NCBI GenBank assembly: GCA_024637315.1
Contig: JAGXFH010000025.1
Coordinates: forward strand, 1 to 64,000
Reading direction: 5' to 3'
DNA: 64,000 nucleotides
Source of the DNA: Brevirhabdus sp.
GTDB lineage: Bacteria; Pseudomonadota; Alphaproteobacteria; Rhodobacterales; Rhodobacteraceae
Position 1 is the first letter of the stretch. Each line of letters opens with the position of its first letter. This document shows, in pieces, positions 28,291-37,145 of the stretch. The notes beneath the pieces are model-generated. The model searched no databases, was not told the DNA's origin, and saw only the letters and a list, made by a program, of their open reading frames with translations. Both the position numbers and the translations under genes were made by a program.

Positions 28291-28668
28291 TTACTCGACC
28301 GGATACGCGGCGTTGCAGGCGGCGATCTGTGGGCCAAGTTGCCGTGCCAATTCGGCGCGCTTCCGGACCATCGCGTCAAGCTGTCGTTGTTCCGCCGTCA
28401 GATCGACCGCGACCGGCACCCGTCGGGTCCTGTCATAAGGTTCCCAGCAATAGTGGAACGAGCCGTCCTTGCGCCGACCGCAAACAACGAAATCCCAGGT
28501 CGTATAACGCTCTGTGCCATAGCCGTAGCCGCGCTGGATATTGCCTTGGCTTTCGGCGATCAGCCTGTCCAGCACCCGGATATCCTTGGTCGCCCCCGCG
28601 ATGCACCGCTCGCGCGGGGTGGCGCAGGCAGCAAGCCCGATCAGGGCCAGAAGAAGAAGACGTTGCAT
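28291..28668 (-). CDS. Small lipoprotein of unknown function
   Basis: This 125-residue product begins MQRLLLLALIGLAACATP, a signal peptide with a lipobox (LAAC) giving a lipidated Cys at residue 15. The mature part contains four further Cys residues and a central segment GYGYGTERYTTWDFVVCGRR. The ATG at 28668 follows AAAGGTG and places the lipobox correctly. A start 9 codons upstream does not. It converges on the SDR gene with 7 bases between stops. No family is recognised. Confidence 0.75.
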   Translation of the reverse strand: MQRLLLLALIGLAACATPRERCIAGATKDIRVLDRLIAESQGNIQRGYGYGTERYTTWDFVVCGRRKDGSFHYCWEPYDRTRRVPVAVDLTAEQRQLDAMVRKRAELARQLGPQIAACNAAYPVE

Positions 28669-28779
28669 CTTGGCACCTTTGACAAATCCTACCACTGCTA
28701 GAATAAGTCGCGGGCCGCCGCTGTCAAAGTCTGGCTGCGCGCGGCATCACCGACTGAAACAAAACCGCGGAGACCGGGA

Positions 28780-29670
28780 ATGAGCGAAGCGTTCGACAGC
28801 CAGAAACAACGGGCCTCGGACTGGTTCCGAAACCTGCGCGACCAGATCACCGCAGCTTTCGAGGCGCTGGAGGACAGCCAGTCCGCCGGCCCCTTCGCAG
28901 GCGGGCCTGCCGGACGGTTCGAGGTCAGCCAAACTCGTCGCGCGTCGGATGACGGCAGCGATGCGGGTGGCGGGCTGATGAGCGTGATGCGCGCCGGCCG
29001 GGTGTTCGAAAAGGTCGGAGTCAATGTCTCGACTGTCTACGGCACCCTGGGCGAACGCGCGCAAGCCGCGATGGCCGCGCGCGGCGTGCCTGGAATGGAC
29101 AGCGATCCGCGCTTCTGGGCCTCGGGGATCAGTCTTGTCGCGCATATGCAGAATCCGCACTGCCCCGCCGTCCACATGAACACCCGGATGTTCTGGACCC
29201 CCGGCGCATGGTGGTTCGGCGGCGGATCGGACCTGAACCCCTGCATCGAATACCCGGAGGACACGGCGCATTTCCACGCTGTCCAGAAGGCGCATTGCGA
29301 TCCGCATGGGGTCGAGATCTACCCGCGCTACAAGGACTGGGCCGACGAGTATTTCTTCATCCCGCACCGGAACCGGGCCCGTGGCGTCGGCGGGATCTTT
29401 TACGACGACCACAATTCCGGCGATTGGGAGGCTGATTTCGCCTTCACCCAGGACGTCGGCCGCGCCTTCCTGCCCGCCTTTCTGCCGATCACCGAGTTAC
29501 GGCGGAACAGCCCCTGGACCGAGGCCGACAAGGACGTTCAGCTGATCCATCGCGGGCTTTATGCCGAATACAACCTTGTTTACGATCGCGGCACCAAATT
29601 CGGTCTGGCAACCGGCCATGACGCAAACGCGGTGCTGATGAGCCTGCCGCCGCTGGCCAAATGGGTCTGA
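28780..29670 (+). CDS. hemF: Coproporphyrinogen III oxidase, oxygen-dependent
   Basis: This 296-residue enzyme uses O2 to decarboxylate coproporphyrinogen III to protoporphyrinogen IX. The family sequence is unmistakable: GGGLMSVMRAGRVFEKVGVN, NPHCPAVHMNTRMF, WWFGGGSDLNPCIEY and RNRARGVGGIFYDD. The length is normal. The ATG at 28780 follows GGAGACCGG. The anaerobic counterpart hemN lies 5 kb away. Confidence 0.97.
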   Translation: MSEAFDSQKQRASDWFRNLRDQITAAFEALEDSQSAGPFAGGPAGRFEVSQTRRASDDGSDAGGGLMSVMRAGRVFEKVGVNVSTVYGTLGERAQAAMAARGVPGMDSDPRFWASGISLVAHMQNPHCPAVHMNTRMFWTPGAWWFGGGSDLNPCIEYPEDTAHFHAVQKAHCDPHGVEIYPRYKDWADEYFFIPHRNRARGVGGIFYDDHNSGDWEADFAFTQDVGRAFLPAFLPITELRRNSPWTEADKDVQLIHRGLYAEYNLVYDRGTKFGLATGHDANAVLMSLPPLAKWV

Positions 29671-29739
29671 CCCCGGCCTGACGAAGACTCCCGCAACCTG
29701 CAGCGCGGAGGTTGGAAAGCGAAGGGCGGATGAGGGCCG

Positions 29740-30774
29740 TCAGCCGCCCCGGACGGTATCGACCATCAGTTGTACATTGTCGGGGTCGGCATCCGGCGTG
29801 ATGCCATGGCCGAGATTGAAGATATGCGGCCCGTTCGAGAATGCCTTGACGATGGCACGGGTCTCGTCGATCAGCGCCGGCCCGCCCGTGACCATGTGCG
29901 AAGAGGCAAGGTTGCCCTGCACGCAGCCGTCCTTTTGCACATTCTCCGCCGCCCAGATGGCGGAGACCGAGTTGTCGAGCGCCACGCAATCGGCCCCGGT
30001 CGCCCTTGCAAAGCCGATATAGTTGTCACCGGCTTCGCGGGGGAAGGCGATGACCGGAATGCCGGGGTGCCGGGATTTAAGCGCTGTGATGATCTTTCGT
30101 GCCGGATCCAGTGCGTATTGGCTGAACGCTTCGCCCGAAAGCGATCCGGCCCAGCTGTCGAAGAGTTTCACCACCTCGGCCCCTGCCTCGATCTGCGCCG
30201 AGAGATATTCGATCGTGGCCTCAGTCAGCAAGTCGATCAGCGCCGCGAAGGTCGCGGGATCCTCCATGCGCAGCTTGTGCGCCGGTGCCTGATCGGGTGT
30301 GCCTTGCCCGGCGATCATGTAGGTCGCAACCGTCCATGGCGCGCCGGCAAAGCCGATCAGCGTCGTCTCGGGCGGCAATTCGCCGGTCAGGATGCGCACC
30401 GTCTCGTAGATCGGGGCAAGAGTTTCGTGGATCTCCGCGACCGGCTTCAGCCGGGCCAGGTCGGTCGGACCGGTGACTGTGGAAAGCCGTGGCCCTTCGC
30501 CCTGCACGAACCACAAGTCAGCGCCCAGGGCCTGCGGCACCAAGAGGATATCGGCGAAGAGAATCGCCGCATCGAAGCCGTAGCGCCGGATCGGTTGCAG
30601 CGTAACTTCGGCGGCGAGGTCAGGGTTATAACAGAGCGACAGGAAATCCCCGGCCTTGGCCCGCGTCGCGCGGTATTCTGGCAGATAGCGCCCGGCCTGC
30701 CGCATCATCCAGACCGGCGGTGTCGGCAATACTTCGCCGGCCAATGCGCGCAGGATCGTCTTGTCTTCTGTCAT
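29740..30774 (-). CDS. hemE: Uroporphyrinogen decarboxylase
   Basis: This 344-residue enzyme decarboxylates uroporphyrinogen III to coproporphyrinogen III. The N-terminal [17 protein letters not shown] motif with the substrate-binding Arg residues is present, as are [25 protein letters not shown] and the C-terminal [13 protein letters not shown]. It diverges from hemC over 104 bases, so the two heme genes may share a control region. Confidence 0.97.
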   Translation of the reverse strand: MTEDKTILRALAGEVLPTPPVWMMRQAGRYLPEYRATRAKAGDFLSLCYNPDLAAEVTLQPIRRYGFDAAILFADILLVPQALGADLWFVQGEGPRLSTVTGPTDLARLKPVAEIHETLAPIYETVRILTGELPPETTLIGFAGAPWTVATYMIAGQGTPDQAPAHKLRMEDPATFAALIDLLTEATIEYLSAQIEAGAEVVKLFDSWAGSLSGEAFSQYALDPARKIITALKSRHPGIPVIAFPREAGDNYIGFARATGADCVALDNSVSAIWAAENVQKDGCVQGNLASSHMVTGGPALIDETRAIVKAFSNGPHIFNLGHGITPDADPDNVQLMVDTVRGG

Positions 30775-30878
30775 GCTCTGCCCTTCCCCGCTTACTTTGC
30801 GCTGTCGTCGGGTGCCGGCAACAGTTTGTCAACCCGGCCCCGGTTGTAAGGGAGCCAAGTCGCGAGTAGAGACAGCCT

Positions 30879-31823
30879 ATGAAATCAGAGCTTCCTTCTT
30901 CGGCGCATCCCCTGAAAATCGGCACCCGCGGCTCGCCGCTGGCAATGGCGCAGGCGCATGAGGTGCGGCACCGGCTGATGGAAGCGTTCGATCTGCCTGA
31001 CGAAGCCTTCGAGGTCATCGCGATTTCGACGACCGGCGACCGGGTACAGGATCGACCGCTGAAAGAACTTGGCGGCAAGGGTCTCTTTACGCGCGAGATC
31101 GAGAATGACCTGCTGTTCAAGACCATCGACATCGCCGTTCACTCGATGAAGGATATGCCGGTCCTGCAACCCAAGGGCCTGCAGATCGACTGTTACCTGC
31201 CGCGCGAGGATCCGCGAGACGCATTCGTGTCGCTGCTCTCGGGAGGGCCTCTGGATCTGCCCGAGGGGGCGGTGATCGGCTCGTCCAGTTTGCGCCGCCG
31301 GGCGCAGCTTCTCAGCCGCCGTCCCGATTTTCAGGTGGTGGAGTTCCGCGGCAACGTCCAGACCCGGCTGAAGAAGCTGGAAGCCGGGGTCGCCGGGGCG
31401 ACGCTTCTGGCGATGGCGGGACTGAACCGGCTGCGGCTGGCCGATGTGCCGCATGTCCCGATTCCCGAGCATCAGATGCTTCCCGCTGTCGCGCAAGGCG
31501 CCATCGGGATCGAGCGCCGAGCCGATGACCTTCGAGCCGCAGAACTGCTCGAGGCGATCCATGATGTGCGGACCGGTCAGCGGCTGGCGGCCGAACGTGC
31601 ATTCCTGACTGCCCTTGACGGATCGTGCCAGACGCCGATCGCTGGACTGGCAGAACTGGATGGCGGCAGCTTGCGCCTGCGCGGCGAGATCCTGCGAACC
31701 GACGGGTCGGAGGTGCACAGCGACGATCAGACCGGCGCTGTCGAGGATGGTGCCGAGATCGGCCGCGCAATGGCCGAGGGCCTGCTGGGTCGCGCCGGCG
31801 AGGGGTTCTTCGACTGGCGCTAG
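30879..31823 (+). CDS. hemC: Porphobilinogen deaminase (hydroxymethylbilane synthase)
   Basis: This 314-residue enzyme polymerises four porphobilinogens. It has IGTRGSPLAMAQAHEV, the HSMKDMP loop, SSLRRRAQLL with substrate-binding Arg residues, and the dipyrromethane attachment Cys in LDGSCQTPIAG (about residue 250). The ATG at 30879 gives a short polar N-terminal extension. The roughly 160 bases after it up to the next stop hold no gene I can support. Confidence 0.97.
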   Translation: MKSELPSSAHPLKIGTRGSPLAMAQAHEVRHRLMEAFDLPDEAFEVIAISTTGDRVQDRPLKELGGKGLFTREIENDLLFKTIDIAVHSMKDMPVLQPKGLQIDCYLPREDPRDAFVSLLSGGPLDLPEGAVIGSSSLRRRAQLLSRRPDFQVVEFRGNVQTRLKKLEAGVAGATLLAMAGLNRLRLADVPHVPIPEHQMLPAVAQGAIGIERRADDLRAAELLEAIHDVRTGQRLAAERAFLTALDGSCQTPIAGLAELDGGSLRLRGEILRTDGSEVHSDDQTGAVEDGAEIGRAMAEGLLGRAGEGFFDWR

Positions 31824-31984
31824 CAACTGTGTCTATGTGATTGGCCTTGCTTGCCATGGGATGCCTGATTTGAGGATCGCGCTTGCGATGGTGGCGAGTC
31901 TGCGCGCTCTGCAGCGTGCCGACACACAGGATCGACAGCGCAACGAGGCTCTGCATCGGATCCTCTGCGATCCGACGGAGCGAT

Positions 31985-33403
31985 CTAGGCATCCGGAATC
32001 ACTTTTCCCGGGTTCATGATTCCCTTTGGGTCCAGCGCCTGCTTGATCTTCCGCATCACCGCCAGCGCCACCTTATCCTTGCGGCGCCGCATCGAGGGCA
32101 GCTTGGTCAGCCCGATCCCGTGTTCCGCCGAGAATGATCCTCCTAGCGCCAGCGTCACTTCCTCGACCATCTCGCGGATCAGATCTTGCGTGGCCGCGTC
32201 ACGGCTGGTGGGCCAAACCGTGAAATGCAGGTTGCCGTCGCCCAGATGGCTGACCGTGATGGTTTCGGCCTCCGGGTCCATCTTCTCAAGCCGCGCCAGC
32301 GCGTCATCCATGAACGCCGACACCTGGTCGACCGGCACGCAGATGTCGGTGTCGATGATCGGCTGCCGCCCCAGCGTGATCTCGGCGGCACTTTCGCGGA
32401 TTTTCCACATCGCCAGCCGCTGACCCTGCGATTGCGCCACGGCGGCATCGAGCGCCAACCCCTCGTCGATCAGTCCGGCCAGCGTCTCTTCAAGCAGCCC
32501 GGCCACGGGAACCGAGCCATCCGCGAGCGGCTCAACGTCACGCGGTGCGGTCGCGCCCAACTCGACCAGTATCGTGACGTCGTGATCGTAGCCCAGGGGC
32601 GGCCGGAGGTCGGGCAGCACCTCACGCAATCTCGCCATGTAGGTGCGCGGCATGAACTCGAACCCCTCGACCATGCCGCCCGTCGCCGACTGCAGCCGGT
32701 TCAGTAGCACCAGCGCATCCGGCAGCGACCGAGCGGCGACCATCGCCGTGGCATAGGCGCGGGGTTTTGGCACCAGTTTCAGGACGGCGGCGGTGATGAT
32801 CCCCAGCGTACCCTCGGATCCGATGAACATGTCCTTCAGGTCATAGCCTGAATTGTCCTTGTGCAACTCGCTCATCAGATCCATCACCTCGCCATCCGGC
32901 AGGACCACCTCCAACCCAAGACAGAGGGCGCGGCTATTGCCATACCGCAGCACGTTCGAGCCGCCGGCATTGGTCGCCAGATTGCCGCCGATCATCGCCG
33001 AACCGCGGGCCCCGAAGAACAGCGGGAAGGCCAGCTCGTGCGCCTCGGCGGCGTCATGCAGCGTTGACAGGATCACGCCGGCCTCGACGATCGCGATCCG
33101 GGCGTCGGGCCGGATCGCGCGGACCCGGTTCAGCCGCTCGACCGACAGCATCAGCGCGCCCGCCGCATGGGTGCCGCCGACCAGCCCGGTATTGCCCGCG
33201 ATCGGCACCACCGGCGTGCCGGTGTCATGCGCCAGCCGCATCACCGCCGCAACCTCGGTTGTATCGCCCGGCCTCACCACCGCCAGCGGCTGAGAGACAT
33301 ATTTCCCCATCCAGTCACGGCCATAGGGAGCCGCATCCTTGCCGCTCAGGACGTTGCCCGCGCCGCAGATCGCTGCCAAGCGCCTGATCAAACCCCCGCT
33401 CAT
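31985..33403 (-). CDS. FAD-binding 2-hydroxyacid dehydrogenase (GlcD/D-2-hydroxyglutarate dehydrogenase type)
   Basis: This 472-residue flavoprotein has an FAD_binding_4 (PCMH) domain with PIAGNTGLVGGTHA and GGNLATNAGGSNVLRYG (about residues 65-165). The FAD-linked oxidase C-terminal domain has the metal-binding SHLGDGNLHF and FSAEHGIGLTKL. The family oxidises D-lactate, glycolate or D-2-hydroxyglutarate with electron transfer to quinone or ETF. The exact substrate is unclear. Its start overlaps the matB stop by 4 bases, so it is translated after matB as a coupled pair. Confidence 0.88.
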   Translation of the reverse strand: MSGGLIRRLAAICGAGNVLSGKDAAPYGRDWMGKYVSQPLAVVRPGDTTEVAAVMRLAHDTGTPVVPIAGNTGLVGGTHAAGALMLSVERLNRVRAIRPDARIAIVEAGVILSTLHDAAEAHELAFPLFFGARGSAMIGGNLATNAGGSNVLRYGNSRALCLGLEVVLPDGEVMDLMSELHKDNSGYDLKDMFIGSEGTLGIITAAVLKLVPKPRAYATAMVAARSLPDALVLLNRLQSATGGMVEGFEFMPRTYMARLREVLPDLRPPLGYDHDVTILVELGATAPRDVEPLADGSVPVAGLLEETLAGLIDEGLALDAAVAQSQGQRLAMWKIRESAAEITLGRQPIIDTDICVPVDQVSAFMDDALARLEKMDPEAETITVSHLGDGNLHFTVWPTSRDAATQDLIREMVEEVTLALGGSFSAEHGIGLTKLPSMRRRKDKVALAVMRKIKQALDPKGIMNPGKVIPDA

Positions 33404-34914
33404 GCAAAACTCTTCGCATAGCTCTGCCGCAGCAGATTCTTCTGTACCTTGCCCATGGTGTTGCGCGGCAGCGCCTCAACCACGACCACCCGCTTGGGCA
33501 GCTTGAATCTCGCAAGCCGGATTCCGGCCTCGGTCAATATCGTCGCCTCGTCCAGCACCGCGCCCTTTCGCGGCACCAGAATGCCCACGACAGCCTCGCC
33601 GAAGTCCGGATGCGGTACGCCGATCACAGCGCTTTCCAGCACCCCGGGCAGTTCATCGAGCACCAGCTCGACCTCTTTCGGATAGATGTTGTAGCCACCC
33701 GAAATGATCAGATCTTTTGCCCTACCGACGATCACCACATAACCGTCCTCGTCGGTCCGCGCGAGGTCGCCGGTGATGAAGAACCCGTCCGCCCTCACCT
33801 CTTCGGCGGTCTTCTCGGGCATCTTCCAATAGCCCTGAAATACGTTCGGCCCGCGAACCTCGATCACGCCGATCTCGCCCTCGGGCAGCGTCGCGCCGGT
33901 TTCGGGATCGGTGATCTTCAGTTCGACCCCCGGCAGCGGCTTGCCCACGGTCCCCGCCTTGCGCGGCCCGTCATAGGGGTTCGAGGTGTTCATGTTGGTT
34001 TCGGTCATCCCGTAACGTTCGAGGATCCGGTGCCCGGTCCTTGCCTGGAACTGCTCATGCGTTTCGGCCGCCAGCGGCGCGGATCCAGAGGTAAAAAGAC
34101 GCATATGCGCCACCAGATCGTGGCTGAAGCGGGGATCGTCCAAAAGCCGCGTGTAGAAAGTCGGCACGCCCATCATGCTGGTCGCGGCAGGCAGGGCGGC
34201 AATCACCGCGTCGGTGTCGAACCTGGGCAGGAAGATCATCGTGGCCCCGGTCAGAAGCGCGATATTGGTCGCCACGAACAGCCCGTGCGTGTGAAAGATC
34301 GGCAATGCGTGCAGCAGCACGTCCGCGCCGGTGAACCGCCACTCCGCCGCCAGCACCTCGGCATTCGACAACAGGTTCGCATGACTCAGCATCGCCCCTT
34401 TCGACCGACCGGTGGTGCCTGATGTGTACAGCAGGGCCGCCAGATCGTTCGGTCCCCGGTCGACGGGCGAAAACCCCCCCGGCTTGCCAGCAGCGAGGTC
34501 GCGCAATCCGCCGGCGCCGTTGGCATCCATCGTCAGGACCTTGGCGCCCAACCCTGCCGCGATCGGGCTCAAGGCCGCCGCCCGGCCGCTGTCGCAAACC
34601 AGTAGCCTCGCGCCGGAATCGTCAAGGAAGTAGTGCATCTCGGCAGCCGTGTAGGCGGTGTTCAGCGGCAGATAGACCACGCCTGTCATCACCGAAGCCG
34701 CGTAAAGCGCCAACGCCATCGGCGATTTCTCAAGCTGTGCGACCAGCCTGTCGCCTGGCGTCAGCCCCAGATCCGCCAGCACATGGGCCAGCCGTGACGC
34801 GGTGTCCAGGAATTCGCCGTAACTCGTGCCGCCCGCCCCGCCAGCAGCAGCCAGAAAAGACCGTTCGCTGCCCAGGTGCGGTGCGAAAAGTGCGTCATGA
34901 AGAGGATTTGCCAT
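33400..34914 (-). CDS. matB: Malonyl-CoA synthetase MatB
   Basis: This 504-residue acyl-adenylate enzyme begins MANPLHDALFAPH. It has the AMP-binding P-loop YTSGTTGRSKGA (about residues 160-171), ERYGMTETNMN and the GDLARTDEDGY hinge region. The C-terminal catalytic Lys is in PRNTMGKVQKNLLR. The start and length match MatB, which makes malonyl-CoA (or methylmalonyl-CoA) from the free acid. No malonyl-CoA decarboxylase or malonate carrier lies nearby. It is coupled to the downstream flavoprotein gene. Confidence 0.87.
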   Translation of the reverse strand: MANPLHDALFAPHLGSERSFLAAAGGAGGTSYGEFLDTASRLAHVLADLGLTPGDRLVAQLEKSPMALALYAASVMTGVVYLPLNTAYTAAEMHYFLDDSGARLLVCDSGRAAALSPIAAGLGAKVLTMDANGAGGLRDLAAGKPGGFSPVDRGPNDLAALLYTSGTTGRSKGAMLSHANLLSNAEVLAAEWRFTGADVLLHALPIFHTHGLFVATNIALLTGATMIFLPRFDTDAVIAALPAATSMMGVPTFYTRLLDDPRFSHDLVAHMRLFTSGSAPLAAETHEQFQARTGHRILERYGMTETNMNTSNPYDGPRKAGTVGKPLPGVELKITDPETGATLPEGEIGVIEVRGPNVFQGYWKMPEKTAEEVRADGFFITGDLARTDEDGYVVIVGRAKDLIISGGYNIYPKEVELVLDELPGVLESAVIGVPHPDFGEAVVGILVPRKGAVLDEATILTEAGIRLARFKLPKRVVVVEALPRNTMGKVQKNLLRQSYAKSFA

Positions 34915-34973
34915 CTGCCGCCCCGTTGCCTGCCCCGCTGTTCTAGGATCTCTCGCGTGGCAGGGCAATCGGG

Positions 34974-36329
34974 TCAGATGGCGGTGCTGTGTCCGGAGGT
35001 GGCCATCGCATAGGCGTCGAAATGCCGCGCGATCATCCGCGTCAGCGGCCGCCCCTCTGGCAGGATTTCAAGCAGCGTCTCGCCAAGCCGCAGCACCCCT
35101 GGAAACGCCTCCTCGATGCCGTCGGCGTAGTGGCGCAATGTGTCCGACGGAGCGTCCAGTTCGGTTGCCAAAGCAGCAAAATCTACTGCGAAATCGCACA
35201 TCAGCACCTCGATGATCCGACCGCGCTGGATGTCTTCCGTTGAAAAGGTGTGGCCCTTGCGCACCGCCAGATCGCCGCCCCGCACGGCACCCTGATAGGC
35301 CGAAGTCGCCGGCGCGTTCTGCGCATAGCCCTGCCGGTAGCGGGAAATCGAAGACGCCCCGATTCCGATCAGCGTTTCCGAAGTATCTTCGGTATAGCCT
35401 TGGAAATTCCGCCGCAACCGCCCGGCGCGCTGCGCGGTTGCCAATCCGTCCTCGGGCCGGGCGAAATGGTCGATGCCGATTTCTGTATACCCATCCCAGA
35501 TGAACAATTGCTGCGCAGTCTCGCATAGCGCCAGTCGCTCTTCGGGTCGGGGCAGGGCGTCGGTCGGGATCAGTGACTGCCGCTTGGCCATCCACGGCAC
35601 ATGCGCATAGCCGTATAGGGCGACCCGGTCGGGCGAGAGCGAAAGCACCTGCTGCACACTTTCGGCGATCCGCCCCGTGGTCTGATACGGCAGGCCGTAA
35701 AGGATATCCATGTTCAGGCTTCGGACACCGCGCGCCCGCAACCCCTCGACAGCGTCACGGGTGATTTCGTAGCTCTGCTGTCGCCCGATCACCGCCTGAA
35801 TTTCGGGGTCGAAATCCTGCACCCCGATCGAGGCGCGGTTCATCCCCGCCGCCGCTAGCGCGTCAAGTCGCGCCTCGTCGATCTCGCTGGGGTCGATCTC
35901 GACCGAAAATTGCGCCGCCTCGGCCAACGGAACCACATCAAGGACCGCCCCCGCCAGATCGCGAATCAGCCCTGGCTCCAACAGCGTCGGCGTACCGCCA
36001 CCCCAGTGCAGATGTTCGAGCCGCACACCCTTGGGCAGCAATTCCGCCAGCAGCGCCAGTTCGGCCTTGAGCGTTTCGACATAGGCCACGACCGGCGACA
36101 GCGTGCTGGTGCCCTGTGTCCGGCAGGCGCAGAACCAGCACAGGCGGCGGCAGAACGGGATATGCACGTAGAGCGAAACAGTGGCACCCTCGGGAATCGC
36201 GCGGATCCAGCCCTCGACCTCTGACGCGTTGCTGCGGGCGCTGAATTGTGGTGCAGTCGGATAGCTGGTATAACGCGGCACACGCGCGTCAAACAGTCCC
36301 AACTGGCGGAGTTGCGATACCATCTTCAT
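34974..36329 (-). CDS. hemN: Oxygen-independent coproporphyrinogen III oxidase (radical SAM)
   Basis: This roughly 451-residue radical-SAM enzyme has the cluster motif C-x3-C-x2-C-x-C (FCRRLCWFCACRT), HWGGGTPTLL, the RASIGVQDF segment and GLPYQT, and replaces HemF without oxygen. Possible ATGs are 36347, 36329 and 36323; family similarity begins about residue 12 of the 36329 form (LGLFDARVPRYTSYPTAP). 36329 was taken because a FNR box centred 42 bases upstream suggests transcription starts at that point. The homologous gene in Rhodobacter (hemN/hemZ) is FnrL-activated. Confidence 0.93.
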   Translation of the reverse strand: MKMVSQLRQLGLFDARVPRYTSYPTAPQFSARSNASEVEGWIRAIPEGATVSLYVHIPFCRRLCWFCACRTQGTSTLSPVVAYVETLKAELALLAELLPKGVRLEHLHWGGGTPTLLEPGLIRDLAGAVLDVVPLAEAAQFSVEIDPSEIDEARLDALAAAGMNRASIGVQDFDPEIQAVIGRQQSYEITRDAVEGLRARGVRSLNMDILYGLPYQTTGRIAESVQQVLSLSPDRVALYGYAHVPWMAKRQSLIPTDALPRPEERLALCETAQQLFIWDGYTEIGIDHFARPEDGLATAQRAGRLRRNFQGYTEDTSETLIGIGASSISRYRQGYAQNAPATSAYQGAVRGGDLAVRKGHTFSTEDIQRGRIIEVLMCDFAVDFAALATELDAPSDTLRHYADGIEEAFPGVLRLGETLLEILPEGRPLTRMIARHFDAYAMATSGHSTAI

Positions 36330-36334
36330 GTGCC

Positions 36335-36378
36335 TAACTAGGCGCATGAACCAATTAGAATTCCTTGATTTGGATCAA
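36335..36378. promoter_or_regulatory. Perfect FNR/FnrL box between hemN and fnrL
   Basis: TTGATTTGGATCAA at 36365-36378 matches the FNR consensus TTGAT-N4-ATCAA in all ten defined positions. Its centre (36371.5) is at -41.5 relative to 36330 on the minus strand, the standard activating position. A poor -10 (TAGTTA, 36340-36335) lies between. On the plus strand it ends 14 bases before the fnrL ATG, a position better suited to repression. It probably activates hemN without oxygen and represses fnrL. Confidence 0.85.
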
Positions 36379-36392
36379 TCGAAAGCAGAGGC

Positions 36393-37133
36393 ATGGCAGA
36401 AATCGCCTACAAGACGAAAGATTGCGGAACTTGCCCGATTCGGCACCGGGCTGTCTGCGCACGCTGCGAAGCGGATGAACTCGTCTATCTCGACCAGATC
36501 AAGTATTACCGGAACTACGAAGCCGGCCAGCCGATCGTCTGGTCCGGCGATCACATAGATTTCGTGGGCTCGGTCGTCACCGGCGTCGCGGCCCTGACCC
36601 AGACGATGGAGGATGGTCGCACCCAGATGGTCGGCCTCTTGCTGCCGTCCGATTTCCTCGGCCGTCCGGGCCGCAACAACGTGCTTTACGATGTCACCGC
36701 CGTCAGCGACCTGACCCTGTGCTGCTTCCGCCGGAAACCGTTCGAAGAGCTTTTGACCACGCACCCACATGTCAGCCAGCGCCTGCTGGAAATGACCCTG
36801 AACGAACTTGACGCCGCCCGCGAATGGATGCTGGTCCTCGGCCGAAAGACCGCCCGTGAAAAGATCGCGAGTCTTCTGTTGATCATCGCCCGGCGCGAGG
36901 CATCGCTGCATCTATCAAGCATCGTTGACGGCTCGCGGTTTGATCTGCCACTGACGCGAGAGGCGATGGCGGACTACCTGGGCCTGACTCTGGAAACCGT
37001 CAGCCGGCAGATCTCGGCGCTGAAACGCGACGGCGTCATCGAATTGCAAGGCACACGGCAGGTCCATATTCCCGATTTCGCCACCCTTCTGGCCGAAACC
37101 GGTGATGATGCCGATGGCGGGATGCCGGATTAA
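36393..37133 (+). CDS. fnrL: Crp/Fnr-family anaerobic regulator FnrL
   Basis: This 246-residue oxygen-sensing activator has N-terminal cluster cysteines at 11, 14, 22 and 25 (CGTC, CARC), further Cys at 110-111, a cyclic-nucleotide-binding-like beta roll and a long dimer helix. The HTH contains ETVSRQ, the E-xx-SR signature that reads TTGAT. A [4Fe-4S] cluster would assemble without oxygen, allowing dimerisation. It is divergent from hemN with the FNR box between them. Confidence 0.95.
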   Translation: MAEIAYKTKDCGTCPIRHRAVCARCEADELVYLDQIKYYRNYEAGQPIVWSGDHIDFVGSVVTGVAALTQTMEDGRTQMVGLLLPSDFLGRPGRNNVLYDVTAVSDLTLCCFRRKPFEELLTTHPHVSQRLLEMTLNELDAAREWMLVLGRKTAREKIASLLLIIARREASLHLSSIVDGSRFDLPLTREAMADYLGLTLETVSRQISALKRDGVIELQGTRQVHIPDFATLLAETGDDADGGMPD

Positions 37134-37145
37134 GGCAGATCGCCT

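Noticed and set aside
31312-31956. Minus-strand frame with a signal-peptide-like start near 31956
   Set aside because: Most of it is antisense to hemC, and no mature-domain similarity or ribosome site was seen.
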